64,000 nucleotides of DNA from Ascidia mentula (taxonomy: Eukaryota; Chordata; Ascidiacea; Phlebobranchia; Ascidiidae). The position numbers and the translations under genes are program-made. Of the stretch, positions 37,876 through 50,627 are shown piece after piece. A model generated the notes under the pieces. The model worked only from the letters and a program-made list of their open reading frames with translations, had not been told where the DNA came from and did not search any database. Each line of letters opens with the position of its first letter. Within the stretch, counting starts at the first letter, position 1. The stretch covers positions 13,640,001 to 13,704,000 of the forward strand of contig OX387198.1 of NCBI GenBank assembly GCA_947561715.1, read 5' to 3'.

Positions 37876-37968
37876 CACGTGTTGTAAAACTCCAAGAGCC
37901 AGGCGCCGTGTTTCTTTATTATCTCTATCCTTTTTTCCTTTTGTGGCCAAAAACACTCCTCTTTATAA
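37876..37968 (+). promoter_or_regulatory. Promoter of tandem unit 1: CACGTG plus TATA
   Basis: CACGTG E-box at 37876-37881 and TATAA at 37964-37968, 88 bp apart. Unit 2 repeats this layout (90 bp apart) although the surrounding sequence has diverged. Confidence 0.6.
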
Positions 37969-37994
37969 GTGCAGACACACGCTGCGCCTGGCAC

Positions 37995-38985
37995 AGACGA
38001 ACAGAGCGTGGAGAAGTAGCTGAAAAACAGAGCCGCATTTTAACAGCATTGTACAAGAAATGGATGTATATTATCAAGTACCGCGTACGGCAAGGCCCAG
38101 GCCGAAGCCACCGACTCTTAGAAGCCGCAAGCATTGGCTTCAAACGAACTGAACTGTACAGTTGTGGAAATTATCAAAACCAAAGATTCACCAACTGCAG
38201 CATAACCTGACAAGAAAATTGTCAAACAATGGACTTACACGTTAGTCGTGAAACTTTGCTAAGGAAAGGTCGGAAAGTGCACGTTAACGCACTGACGATT
38301 TTGCGGTAAATACCGGGATTGCGTTTTGCATGAGTTTTACCGTAAAACAGGCCAACTATTAGCCTGCCTGAGCCGACGCAAGTTCTCAACGCACGTGAAA
38401 CCAACCCGGGATCAAGATTTGCGAAGTGAAACCTCGAGGAATCGAAACAACGACGAGAGTTACTTTACTTCAGCAAGATTTTGACCCCACAAAGAGAAAA
38501 ACGTGTCATCGACGTGAACGTCATGTCTCGACAAGGTAAATTGAAGTTCTTGTTTTGAAATACACACTTTGTAAAAGTTTTAATAAAAAGTTTGCAACAG
38601 TTTTAGTTAAAGTCACTCATAAACAAAGTACATTTCAGTTACGCAAAAAACTTATGCGTTTTTTCTTTACTTTGCAGTGTTTACCAAAAAGAAATTCAAC
38701 TCTGCCGAATTTCATTCAACCAGAGCATATCCGCATTGACGTGCCTTGCCAGTCAGTTCTGATGCCCCGCAGCAAGCTCGTCATGTGCGCTTTCGTACCA
38801 GCGGGTTCTTCCGCATGTTCGTGTATTGCGTTGCGTCTTCATTGACCATTGCAGTTTCGCATGCCGACATTGTATTATCAAACCGATGCCTTCTTTTGCG
38901 TGTATTTTCTTTACAGTTATTTTGTTGCTTATTGTGTGAAAGTTGAGCAGCTGTATATTATGTACAATAAAATTGTCGAAGTGTA
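37995..38985 (+). ncRNA. Tandem transcription unit 1 (two exons; noncoding or small-peptide RNA)
   Basis: Predicted from structure shared with unit 2. The start is about 30 bp after TATAA. Exon 1 runs to 38534 and a GT-AG intron occupies 38535-38677 (143 nt). Exon 2 ends after AATAAA at 38966-38971. Short ORFs begin at two nearby ATGs: 38060 (30 codons, ends ...RSRKHWLQTN) and 38064 (48 codons, ends ...NQRFTNCSIT). A third, 26 codons, lies inside the conserved block at 38229. None resembles a known family. It could be a structured long RNA or a small-peptide mRNA. Ends are inferred. Confidence 0.45.
38142..38489 (+). repeat. Near-identical block, copy 1
   Basis: 348 bp matching 39988-40335 with a single substitution (A38295 versus C40141) and no indel, offset 1846 bp. 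Flanks on both sides fall to roughly two-thirds to three-quarters identity with indels. Short hairpins inside: AGTGC/GCACT (38276-38293), CGGTA-AA-TACCG (38304-38315), CAGGC/GCCTG (38348-38366). Confidence 0.97.
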
Positions 38986-39107
38986 ATTTACATTTGTTTT
39001 ACTTGCATTGGAAAGAAAAACAGTTGGTCATTGAAAAGGAATCGCGCGCCAGCTTTGTAGGAAAAGCAACTTATGTTAATGTGCAAATATTTCTGATATC
39101 CCAAGAG

Positions 39108-39380
39108 CAGTGCCGGCTCGTAGCTATATTAAGTGGGGTGCACTGCTTTAGAAGATTGTATTCCTTCAAAACATCAGACAACCTATTGGAAAATTTCCAG
39201 AATGAAAAAAAACGCTGACAGGGTAAATATGCACATTTTCGTGCTTTCGTTAAAATTGCGACTCATTTTCAACGGGTTTATACATATCCCAACTCATCAG
39301 TATTTGAGCAAGTGGATTGATATTAAGTGAGAATAGGGGGGTGCTGCTTTTATAAATTGCATATTCACTAGTCGCCACTG
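39108..39380. mobile_element. Short nonautonomous hAT element with perfect 8-bp target duplication
   Basis: 273 bp flanked by CCCAAGAG on both sides (39100-39107 and 39381-39388). Inward-read termini are CAGTGCCGGCTCGTAG (left) and CAGTGGCGACTAGTGA (right). It lies between the two tandem units and has no coding capacity. Confidence 0.85.
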
Positions 39381-39720
39381 CCCAAGAGGTTTGTTAACGA
39401 TTAAGGCAGACAGCAAGATAAAAAATACTTGTACCAATAAGTTATGCATTGGGCCGAGCAAAATATTTGACTTAATAAACGGAAAATCGTGCCCACCTCT
39501 AAACATTGCACGGGCCAAAGGCCTATACCATCTGCAGCATTTTTTACCAGACCGGCATTCGAACCCAGAATATTCTGAATATCGATCAAGTTTTCATGTG
39601 GGTCGGGAGCTTGACCAATGCTGCCAATCATTTGCATTAAGCAACTGTTATCCAAGCCTACAACGTAACGTACAGTTCCAGTATATTAGTAGTTGCTCCG
39701 CCTTCGCGCAACCCGTTTGT

Positions 39721-39817
39721 CACGTGTGGTGAAACTCCCAGAACGAAGCGCCGTGTTTCTCTTAGCTACCATCCCATTTTTTTCTTTTGTGGCGCAAAAC
39801 ATCGTCGCCGTATAAAA
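39721..39817 (+). promoter_or_regulatory. Promoter of tandem unit 2: CACGTG plus TATA
   Basis: CACGTG at 39721-39726 and TATAAAA at 39811-39817, followed by GCAGACACAC as in unit 1. Confidence 0.65.
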
Positions 39818-39841
39818 GCAGACACACCACAGCACGAGACA

Positions 39842-40830
39842 CAGACGAACAGAACGCGAAGTAACTGTTGAAATAAAAGGCTACGTTTTATCTGTGCAAA
39901 AAATGGATGTATGTTGTGACACGCCGCAAACGGCAAGGTTCCTACTCGAGCTGCCGACAGATGAAAGAAGCCGAAAGCATTGGCTTGAAACGAACTGAAC
40001 TGTACAGTTGTGGAAATTATCAAAACCAAAGATTCACCAACTGCAGCATAACCTGACAAGAAAATTGTCAAACAATGGACTTACACGTTAGTCGTGAAAC
40101 TTTGCTAAGGAAAGGTCGGAAAGTGCACGTTAACGCACTGCCGATTTTGCGGTAAATACCGGGATTGCGTTTTGCATGAGTTTTACCGTAAAACAGGCCA
40201 ACTATTAGCCTGCCTGAGCCGACGCAAGTTCTCAACGCACGTGAAACCAACCCGGGATCAAGATTTGCGAAGTGAAACCTCGAGGAATCGAAACAACGAC
40301 GAGAGTTACTTTACTTCAGCAAGATTTTGACCCCATTGAGAGAATCAATTTGAGCGACATGATACTATGAGGTAAATTGCCGTGTTCAATTTCAAAACCT
40401 GTTTGTGTAAGTCTTAAAACTTTTACAATAGCATTGTATTTCATCATAAAATCAATCCAAAGTTAACTTCAATTACGCATTCAACAAAACTTATGTTTTT
40501 ACTTTCTTTTGCAGTGTTGTCTAAAAAGTTGATTCAACCTGAACACATCCGCAACAAAGTGCCTTTCCAAACAATTCTGACGCAGCGCAGCAACCTCGTC
40601 ATCTGCGCTTACCAACGGGTTCTCCTGCTTGTTCGTGTATTGTGTTGCGCCCCTGTCTACCATTGCAGTTTCGCACACCGACATTTCGCTTCATAAGCGA
40701 AGAATTTATGCTTTGTGTAACCGATGTGTTTTCGTGCAATTTTTTTACTTCAAGTTTTTGTCATTTTCGTGAAACTTGTATAGCTGTATTCAATACACTT
40801 GCACTGATTAAATCTTGCTGGACTTTTGCA
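39842..40830 (+). ncRNA. Tandem transcription unit 2 (two exons; noncoding or small-peptide RNA)
   Basis: Paralogue of unit 1. Exon 1 runs to 40371, the intron is 40372-40514 (143 nt, the same length as in unit 1, with the shared donor start GTAAATTG and a pyrimidine-rich TTTTGCAG acceptor). Exon 2 ends after ATTAAA at 40807-40812. Paired ATGs recur at 39903 (31 codons, ends ...RSRKHWLETN) and 39907 (49 codons, ends ...NQRFTNCSIT). The exon 2 frames of the two units are not preserved, which argues against a long encoded protein. Ends are inferred. Confidence 0.45.
39988..40335 (+). repeat. Near-identical block, copy 2
   Basis: Matches 38142-38489 at 347 of 348 positions and spans the ends of the two small ORFs and most of exon 1. 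The sharp edges suggest recent gene conversion or strong constraint. Confidence 0.97.
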
Positions 40831-43800
40831 AAAATTTCACGTCAATGTAAGGCTGAAGGGAGAAAGTATGTACAAAAAATGAGAAGTGTTTTTCATATAT
40901 CAACGAAGTTTTGTGTGGGATGCAGGCAGATTTAAATTGATAATATAATCCCGTCGGTGATTTGCATACGTAGGGCAGACATAAACCGGGCACCGTAGGG
41001 CCACACTAAAACGCCAGTTGGCTACAGGAAAGACAGGGAAACGGAGGTGGTACTTGAAAGAGGTTCCAATCTTTCCGGGTACCAATTGTCTGCGCCGCGA
41101 GAAAAGTTGTGGGCCAACAGTAAAACGGAAATCCAAGTTGCCCTGGTCTTGCGAGCAAACAAAAGGCACAGGAAACATAGCTGGCAATTACCGCAAGGCT
41201 GTGATTCGCCAAGCGCCGGCGAGCCCTGGGCAGACCGTGGCGCCTTCCGTGGAACCGGTGTGTTTCACGCGGTTTAGCAGAGTGCGTTGGCACTTTACAG
41301 GCCCCGGCAAACGGAAAAGCCACATCCGTACCTTGAACTGTTTGTCGGGCGTGTTTTAGTCGTGACTCGGGTGCGAAACGGGACGTTGCCCTATTGCGTT
41401 ACTAATAAGGACGTTTCTCTCAGCGTGGATCTGCGACCTGGCCCGTGGAGCAAGTTACCTGGGCTTGGGGTGACTCACGTCAGAAGCAGGTCGAGGCGGG
41501 CGACCGTTTTTACGTTACGCGACCCGAACCTAGCGTCGCAAGCCTGATTGGAATTTGAATAATTTTCACAGTCGGATTTTTAAGAAGACTCGTGCCCTGA
41601 GGGAAGTTTGTAAATCGATCTACGCGATACACAGGATGCAACATACAATAAAACGATAGATATGCAGTTGCATAGCGTGTGAACAACACCGAAGTACACC
41701 CCAGCACAATCCCCAACTGTTCACATTTCCAAGTCACATGGAATTTCTCCATTAGCATAGGAACTGCTTGAATAAAGTCCGTCCCTCCATATTGTAACTC
41801 GGCACAGGGCGACCACGCAAGAAATGTTATATCCTCAAATGTTGTAGGCAGAGTTTGTGACAAACGTGAACCGTCCAAAACCCGCAGTATTCCCACGCCC
41901 ACCCAATTTAACCTATTAAAGTAGGGTGTATTTGCGTGAACATATTGCTTCACCCATAAGATTTTGTCGTATGTTTATGCTTTCCGGGCGTGTGTGCTCT
42001 TGGTACGGGCCTTCGAGAGCAACCACACGACTGTCTCTAAAATTTCCGCGAAAACTGCACCCATTTTCTGTTAAGCCCATCGGCACGTTTTATCGGCGCT
42101 GGTCATATATAGACGCGGATATTTACAGGCACTTTATAGCCGTGCTCTAGGTTCACGCCCCACCGTGTAGCATCTAAGGCGGATGCAAGACCGCGTTAAA
42201 ACAACGCCCCCGGGAAAGGCATGAACTGCAAAGCCGCAGTCATGAGAAACATTTTGTCGCGATGTCAGTAATTCTCGACCTTGAAGCGAAAAAGCCAAGG
42301 TCGCGATTCTACACACTTTTATCAAGCCTAACTCGTAACTGTGATGCAAAACCAGCGCCTCTGGCTGTTTAGATTTAAAATAGGCCGTCTGATCAATCAA
42401 ATTGTGGCGGGACTGTTGCGTCGGACTAAATTTGTCGGACTGAATTTTTTTGGGTCTAAATCGGCTTATTTGTGTAAATCGGCTGTACCGTGTGCACTTA
42501 AATCCATGTGACACATGAATGTTACCAGTTTACTCACAGTCCTTGTGGTCGCTATGTTCTGAGTAACAATATCGGGTGGCGGACTTTTCAACCAGCACAT
42601 TCATTTACGTTTAATTTTCATTCCAGCAGTTCCTATGCTAATGGAGAAATTCCATGCGGCTTGGAAACGGGAAAGCAATTTAAATGCAACAGCCCCGATG
42701 TGCATCGACTTACCGGCATACTGTCGCTTAAAGCGCCGATAGAGCCATTCTTTTTCGGCCTGCTCTATGTAAATATATGTGTGTTGTCGGCTGCAAGTGC
42801 CAGCACTAATAACATACTGAAAGCTGTTGGAAGAAGTCGTATTCAAAACAGTCGGTAAAAGAGGCGTACCGTATCACGTTTAAGGCTTTGCTGCGGTTAA
42901 ACAAGCCTCGTATCGCTCAGGCGAGGTTGGATTCGTCGGCAATTGCACGTTCGCAGCCTTGAGCGCCGGAATAATGTTATGCAAGGTACGATAATCGCCA
43001 CAGGCGGTAATGAGGACATACTGAAAGTTTCGCCGAAGTTATTTGCATCTCAAAACATGTTCGTGTGCTTAACATGTCGCGCGCCGTCTGCTTGGAATAA
43101 GGAGAAAATAAATATGCCAAGGTTATAGCTTCAAGAAATTCCCGCCAGAGTGACTAAGTTTCGGTGGTAAACCACGGAAATTTATAATTGCTTTTAATGT
43201 TCTGGAGCGAAGAGACCTTTCGCACTTGAGGTGCAAACCGTGTAACGCTCTCTTGCAAACAATCAGAAACCTCTAAGGCAGGTGAAACCATAGCGCAAAC
43301 ATCAATCCGACCCTTCGCATACCTCAAACAAGTTACGACCTCGCTTTGATTTAGAAGCTATCGGTCTTTCACAAGCAAGGCGAAGATGAAATGGTCGGTG
43401 CCGCTTTGAATCAAACGAAGCTGAAAACAAGCCTTCATACTTGCTTCGCGGCTTAAAACCGCAGCCAGCGCACGCGTGGAGCCGACAGCGACGCTTCACC
43501 TGGCCAAAAAGGCGCTCAGGCCGAACGCCCCGAGTATCGAGATCAAAGAGCGGGGAGCGGGCGCGCCGCTGGCTTTGATTTGTCAGGCGTGAGAGGGAAC
43601 GGATGGACTTTGTGATTCACAAGAGTGAACTCTCGGCCTTCCCACGCCCAACCCTCGACTGTGTGTGGCTTCACACCGCGTTCGCAGCCTGTGACACCTT
43701 GCTGGCCTGTAATAAAGGCTCTTGACCTTGCGCACGGTTATTTTTCGTCCAAATTAAAGTGATAACGGTCGTTCAACCCAATATGGGCACGCCGCATCAG

Positions 43801-46800
43801 GCGTTTAGTCGTTGGCCTGCTATTTCGGTGCTCCATTTGGCCCGCGTAAAAACGAACTTGAACAAAAATAGTCATCGGGAATTACCCTAAACCCGTGCCA
43901 AGACAAATTCATTATTGTTTTTTTTAGATGCATCTCCCGTTAATGTACTGCATGTCTGTCATATTGGTTGAATTTAAATTTGACCAAATACTAATGGTTT
44001 ATTCGTTATGGTTGCAGCAATAAAAGATTGGAGTTATAATGACTTGTTCTGTGTAACCGAAGGAAAAAATAGGCAACGAACTGCTAATTTATTTTAGGTT
44101 GACAAGTTTGTCATAAGCACCTTTGCATTTTCAACAAAAACATGCACTTTAAGCATATCCGAAAATTGTGCATCAGTCAATGTTTAACCCCATTTGCGAT
44201 AAAAATTTCCGACACATTTTCAGCGGTAAGGTCAAAAAGCTGCAGAAAACGGCCATTGCGCAAATGCTGGCTGTCACGTTGGAGTGGTTTAGATGCAATC
44301 CTGCACGACATTCGCAAAAAAAACATCAATTTTTCACTCGCTCGAGTCAAAACACCTCCGGTAACGCAGGCGCCCTGGTCCTGCTGTTGGTCATGCGAGG
44401 TTGATTGCACGCCCTCGTAACGCCCTTCGTCTCATGGGTTCGACAGGAAATCAACCTTGTGAACAATTTGTGCGGGCGCGTGACTTTGTTAGCATGTATG
44501 CTATCAAGTTTCGCCAGGCCGTTTACGGCCGTCGCCACATCCACATCAACCGACGGCGTCTGCCTTTGTAACCCTTTACTGTTGTGAGTAATTACGAAGG
44601 CGTTCGAATGGGCGCTGTGGAATGACAGACGGCGAGAGTCGCGTCGGCATATTTGGCCTGGCCCGTTTGCTCGCCCTTTCGCTTACCTCCCATCAGTGTT
44701 AGACACCTGTCGCAATTTCACTTTACACGCCCGATCCATGACTACAGCATGTTGACGCAAACGCTTTACCATCTCTTGCCCTAACATCCCTTTTTGGCGC
44801 CGTGGGAAGACCGAGGTCCATTCCCAGCATTCCAAAACGCTAAATTAACATGGGTCTGGGATGTATGAATGACGGTACATGATAAAAGTCCATATTGGTA
44901 TGTTTAGCTGAAGAACTTTGTTCGTCAGTTTATGAGAACCAATTAAGCACAGCAATACAAATATTTAGTTTGCTAGGCAGCAGGACATATATGGCGAAAT
45001 AGACTTTACTGATAAGTGAAATAAGCTCCTTAAAATATACTTCACGGGATATTTCTATTACGTCTGTCCCACATTACATTGCAAATCGCAGTTTACCGCG
45101 ATAAATATACATTAAATAAAACTGACAGAAATCAATAAGACGGAATGCACAACATATTAACAAAACAAATTCACAGCAGCGCGCAGAAGCGATTTTGTAA
45201 AATCACATAAAGAGACCACGTGTCCTACATGCTGTCAAACGGTGGTAAAACGTGTGATGTTGAAATGGGCGGCAAACGGGTATCACGTTTCCGTTTGTAT
45301 CGATTGGTTTAGATGAGTTCGTATGGGGGAGGACGTGACTAGGACGGGCCGCAAACCGCACGTCGTCCACAAAACAAGGCTGTGCAATTGACGGTTTACC
45401 CTTTGAAGGTATATTTGCGTTTATTTTTTTACGACTGTTTGCTGTCCAGCGTTCCCACTCTTTTATTCCAGTAATATCGATTGTATAGAATCCAACGACT
45501 TTGAGCCACCCTAAAATAACTCTGGACTATTTGGCAAACAAATGCCGCATCTGGCCTACTTTATTTGGTATCACGTAGGCGCCAGATGGAAATTGGTTTA
45601 GGCAATACTGCAATATTCTATATTCAAGCAACAATTGTATTGCAACGATGTGTGAAAAATACTGACGATAATGCCATCAGGTGTTAAAACCAAAATTCCC
45701 CACATCCATCATATACTGAAAAATCAACAAACGACAACGAGTTATTTACCCAAAGCGGCCCGTTGGCACCACTTGAAGAGGAAGGCGGTTAAAAAGATGG
45801 CAACGTTGAGATGAAATGATCGTCGCGTTGTCCTGTCTATCGGAAGTCGTTTTGCGGGGCCGACGAGTCTAATTGTGTGCGAACAATGCTCCAAGAGTTA
45901 TTGAGGGGCCGTGTGCGACTGTTCGCAGTACTTGGTATCCAAGACGCGTTAGCAACGTTTATCGCTGGAAACCTCCGGGGAAGTTTGGTGATTTTAGTGT
46001 AAAAAGCAATTGGACTCGCTGCTTTGTTCACTGCTCCCCGAGCGGTCGCGACAAGGGGTAGAAGCGCGCCTGTTGTGTGATGTTTAACAGTGCCATCAAA
46101 GTTGTCCGAGCACCCGGCACTTTCAACAACGCGCGCGCACCGCTCCAACGACCTATTCATCCCCAGTTCAGGGAAAAACTTCGTTCGCCAATAAAGCACC
46201 CGCGGAATGGCTTCGACAAACACTGACTGCAGTAGGTCGTACCACTTCAACGTTGTTCAGGCATCCGCATTTCAAAGAAACGTTGTTCAACCCCCCACAT
46301 GTTCGCCCACGCCATGGCATACAGCCCGCCGTGTTGTTTTCGCTCAAGGCGTCTGTAAACAGGAAGGCTGCGCTTTGCTGGAGGTGGGTCGATTCCCCGC
46401 TACAACGAGGTAATTTCCAGTAACGGGTAAGTGCACATGGTGCGCTTGAAGTTTTTGACCATTCAAGGTTTCGTTGCTTTAACGTGCAACCAAATTGTTT
46501 GTATTTCTCCAATAGCGTGCTTAATATATACCATGAAAAATACCCACCAACCACGGTTATTAGTACATGCTATGTTTAGCGAAAACAGTGAAGCAGTGGA
46601 AAAATTCCCGATGCAGGAACTATATATAGACGGGGTACTTAGAGTGCAACCAAAAATAATGACGGTTGAAGAAAGAGTATGATTTTTCCACACGATAAAC
46701 GAAACATATACCGTTTTATGAAATCTTTGCATTTGTTTTGATTAACATTAAATAACGTTTTTACCACAAAATAGCCTTTCCTAAAACTGCTTAATTTGTG

Positions 46801-49690
46801 GTTTCACAAAAGCAGGCATTCTACGGCAATAAAAAAACTTAACTCTTTGTTAAAGCTGTGCAAAAATATGGAAGCATATCAAAAATAGGGGCATTTCAAA
46901 GCAAAGTAGGCGGTTTTGTAGAAAAATCTAATTTTAATTTATTTGGTCAGTATTGGCATGTATGTTTTGAAAATCACGTTCTTATATAACGGTTGCGTGT
47001 TTCATTGTGATTCAAGTGTTTAACCAAATTCAATTTACTGTTCCGTTAAATATCATGGCCAAATTTGGGCTTTGTAACGTATCGTTGTGCTTGTTTCCTT
47101 GGCATAAAGCCACTCTATTTTAGCACATTGCAGCGTGATGGCTATAAGCCGTGATCGTGCAATCATTCAAGCGTTAATTAAATATGAAACATAATATGCA
47201 CTTTATTACTTGTTTTTGTTATGGATATTTCGACATGTTTTTTAATTATTTGGCTATATTCTGTTTGACAACGTAGAATGCCTAATTGCTTCATTGCAAA
47301 CTTTGCACTGGCAAGCACATGCCTTCAAAGCATTCTTTTGGTGCGTTTGTGTTGACTTTTACGTAGCCTATTGGGAGAGGCTTTGAAACAAGCATTATGC
47401 TGCATGTATAAGGTTGTTTTGTTGAACTTGTGTTTGATTATGCTGTAGTTGCACCAACGTCAACAATTGCAGGAAAATTGTCCCTTTAGATAATGTTACG
47501 AGTGAAACCAGCAACGCAATAATCACACCACATTATCACATGATATTTCTTCCCCCTCAAAGGTAAAGCCCCAAATCTAGAAAACTCCTCCAAACTCAAA
47601 CCAAGTTGCACAAGTGACAGAACATAATAATATCAACACCAGGGACTTCACCCACCCTTAGGATTGCACAACAATTGCAGTTCGAATCGCCTGACTGAAA
47701 ATTTGTTTTTCCCCGTTTGGTAAAAACCGGGTATTGCCCTTGGACAGGTAACAGATCTTCTGGAAATTTCTGTCTACGATGCCTCTGAAGGCCAGTAATA
47801 AAATACAGCACAGTCATCATGTTTGCGACGCTCACGTGCCCAACTCTTTTTCGCGCGTGACTGGTTTTCTCTTTCAATTATTCGGAGCTCATTTCTCTTT
47901 CGATCTCTTTACGGCCCAAGAGCTCTGTTTTGATTCAACGCTTGCTACCTTTTGTGACGCAACAATGCGCCATACTGTAGCACATTCGGCATGTTTTAAA
48001 TTCGTTAATATTGGCATGTTGGCAACGTGGCATAATGTACCTGGACTTCAAATTAATGGGAAAGTTTGTATTTTGTCTGAACTCTTTGCTGACGCAAATG
48101 GTACAGCCATGAATCGGCGAAACTACGAAATGCCGCTGGCGTTTCGTTGTAAAATCTATATTAATATGCGGCAATACTTGCCGTTGACTGGGAAAAGATG
48201 ACTGTTTTCTGCAAATCATCGATGTTTTTTGTGGCACGCTCTTTGACGTGGTTTGGTGTGAAGAAACGTTTGTGCCTTTTTAGGAAGCAACATGCTCATC
48301 AATTTTTCTGACGTTCTAGTCTAATGTTTGCCATGGAAAATAATGATTTTCATATATTGAATTAGCAACAATATACTGTTAAGCGTAAGACGCAATCATA
48401 TGCAATAGTCGGACATCAGGAAGAAATACAACAACATGATGCTGCATATGACAGCAGTGCGTTACTCACCCTGTGCAAAATGTGAGACTACTCCGGGACT
48501 TTGGACTCTCCAGTCTCGACTCGCACTGTTGTTTGCAACAAACCTACATCCTGCAAGGTATTGCGCCACACTCTGGCTGTCTGTTGCACAAAGCCACGTG
48601 TCGCAAATTAATGTGATTCCCACGGTAATCATAACAACACAACACGCCTGGACATGCCCGGACACGCCCCGTATCGCAGATCAACCAACAAGGGTTCGTT
48701 TTTGCTTTTCCGCGACACGTGTTGCAACGTTACATAACGTTTGGGGTGTGAGGTTTCTGTTGTACAACATGCCCTGCTGGTTTAAATAACCTCTTTTTTC
48801 ACCTATCGTTTGCCAAGAGCCGTGTATTGTTTAAGGGACTTTAATTGCTATCAATTTTCCTTGGCTGCAAAGAATTTCAAGAACTGTCCACAATTTATAA
48901 CCATTGCCCATTTCGCACACAAAATCAGAGCAGAGATTTTTACACTTTGTTTCGAAGGTAAAATTTTTCACAAACCAATTATTTAGCAAACTAAGGAGTC
49001 ATGATCCGTTAAACTGGTTACAAAACCACACCTTTCGCCCATACAAGTCAAACCCATTACACAGATCACACAAAGCATTCGGGGCAAAGAATCAAAGTTC
49101 ATGTGTACTGATGGACCGTACACAATGTGGACCGCCAGGCTTCGGGCAATTTGTGAAAAACAACCCCCGTTATAAAAATAGCACAGCCTCCAGCACGCTA
49201 TATCAATATTTGGTGTTTCGTGAAAACTGTTCATGTGCCTTAAATATCGAAAAATTTTCGAGTCATGTTTAGAACAGTTTCTTCTGCATTATAATTAGCT
49301 CCTGTTTTGAACTCATGTTAAACTGGAAAGTCCGCTGCCTTTCCAATTCTCCTAACATTCAGTTTCGTGAGTCATTCTGACACCTGCATACCTGATCGAC
49401 GCCCCAGTCTGACACACTCCAAATACATTTTTCACCATTTATTTCACCACAAGAATGTGCACAACCATGTAAATATTGGTTTCTTCGAACTGGTGCAGTT
49501 ACACGTAATAAGGTTGCGACAACACTACGCCAGAATGTTCAATCTTTGGTATATTCGAGACAATTGATGAAGAATGTCAAACACAAAATGGAAAAAGGTA
49601 AACAACAATGTCAGTTTAGAACGTGGTTTGAGAAGTAAGCATTGACACAAGTATGCGAGTCATACAACGAAAGATAGGCGTCACGAAAAA
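40831..49690. other. Gene-poor DNA, no supported gene
   Basis: About 8.9 kb with many 60-147 codon frames in all directions, overlapping antisense frames included, and none with a domain I recognise. The longest are 41510-41953 (minus, 147 codons), 47779-48201 (plus, 140), 45837-46250 (minus, 137) and 46168-46554 (minus, 128). No retrotransposon motifs, tRNA or structured RNA were recognised. Confidence 0.45.
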
Positions 49691-49924
49691 CGTTTCGCTT
49701 TATTGCTTGAAAGATTTTCTGTTGAACACGCGAAGGGCTTTTCACAAGGATGTGACGTCACATGCGAACATCATATAGCACGAAAACTGCGTAACAAAGG
49801 TTTCGGGTGATTAAGCGTTCTACGCATTGGTTTCACAAGCACTTGTGCACGCTTGTTAATCACGCAATAGGCAGATACATAAGTTGTACATAACAACAAC
49901 TTACAATATGCGACAATTTGACAC

Positions 49925-50233
49925 TCAAATGTCGTTGAAAGTAGAACTTTGCCGTGAAACGAAGACTTCTTCCTTCGTCTTGTTTATGTACAGGTACAAG
50001 TAATGTGGTCCTCTCATCGGTACGTTGAATCCCCGAGGCATCACTTGCGCATCAATAAACAATTTGCGAGCAAGTTCTAACAGTTTTTGCTCTTCAAAAG
50101 AGTTCATAACTAGCAGTCGTGCCGAAAGGCTGATGCTGCTTTTCAAAAATTTTTCTTGGTTTTTCCATAGATTAAATTTTTTTGGTGCATCAGTCCCCTT
50201 GCAAACGCTCGTGCGATGCAGCATTCCCTGCAT
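49925..50233 (-). CDS. Possible small TATA-driven gene, product unknown
   Basis: 102-codon frame from an ATG at 50233-50231. It includes a leucine- and lysine-rich helix (SFEEQKLLELARKLF) and a tail with PHYLYLYINKTKEE. A TATAAAA box lies about 400 bp upstream on the same strand (50634-50628), with a CACGTG E-box near 50691, and AATAAA lies at 49704-49699, about 220 bp past the stop. The frame is open further upstream to a TAG; beyond that TAG the same frame begins with its own ATG (29 codons, starting MFTRSQAV). That could mean a pseudogene, a readthrough codon, an unseen splice or chance. I do not recognise the family. Confidence 0.35.
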   Translation of the reverse strand: MQGMLHRTSVCKGTDAPKKFNLWKNQEKFLKSSISLSARLLVMNSFEEQKLLELARKLFIDAQVMPRGFNVPMRGPHYLYLYINKTKEEVFVSRQSSTFNDI

Positions 50234-50627
50234 TTGTTCGGGGAACCAGCCTGGCGACTTGGCCAAGTCCAGTCTCCGACACGACGTCGCTAGTGGATGT
50301 AGCTAAGCTGCTACGAAGCATTGTTCTGTATAGTCTTTGCGTTCTTGAAGCTTTGCCACTGTGAATAATACAGCTTGACTTCTTGTGAACATGTACAATC
50401 CAATAATCACGAAGATAGAAGTTCGAATTCGTTTTCCCCCAATCCAATCCAGTTCTTCGGAATTCCAGACCTGTTTGGTCCAGAATTATTGGCAGTGGAG
50501 GTCCATAGCAACGAATTTTTTTTCAATTTTATCAAAACACTGAAACAACGAAAACTGTACACCAACAATTCGCACTGTACAGCAGGCCGTTCGGTCAGAG
50601 AATAACCTGATGCAATCCGGCGCGCGC

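Noticed and set aside
37860..40830. The repeated blocks as two LTRs of a retrotransposon
   Set aside because: Identity drops sharply outside 348 bp, the interval has no gag/pol or primer-binding site, and each copy has its own promoter, intron and poly(A) signal.
41510..41953. 147-codon minus frame
   Set aside because: Composition is plausible but there are no recognisable motifs, promoter or splice sites. Left as an unproven frame in the gene-poor interval.
46340..46420. tRNA-like T-arm (GTGGG/CCCGC around TCGATTC)
   Set aside because: The loop is not a proper TTCRANY, and no D-arm or acceptor stem could be found.
45837..46554. Two overlapping minus frames of 128 and 137 codons
   Set aside because: They overlap each other in different frames and with plus-strand frames. 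No conserved motif or gene signals.
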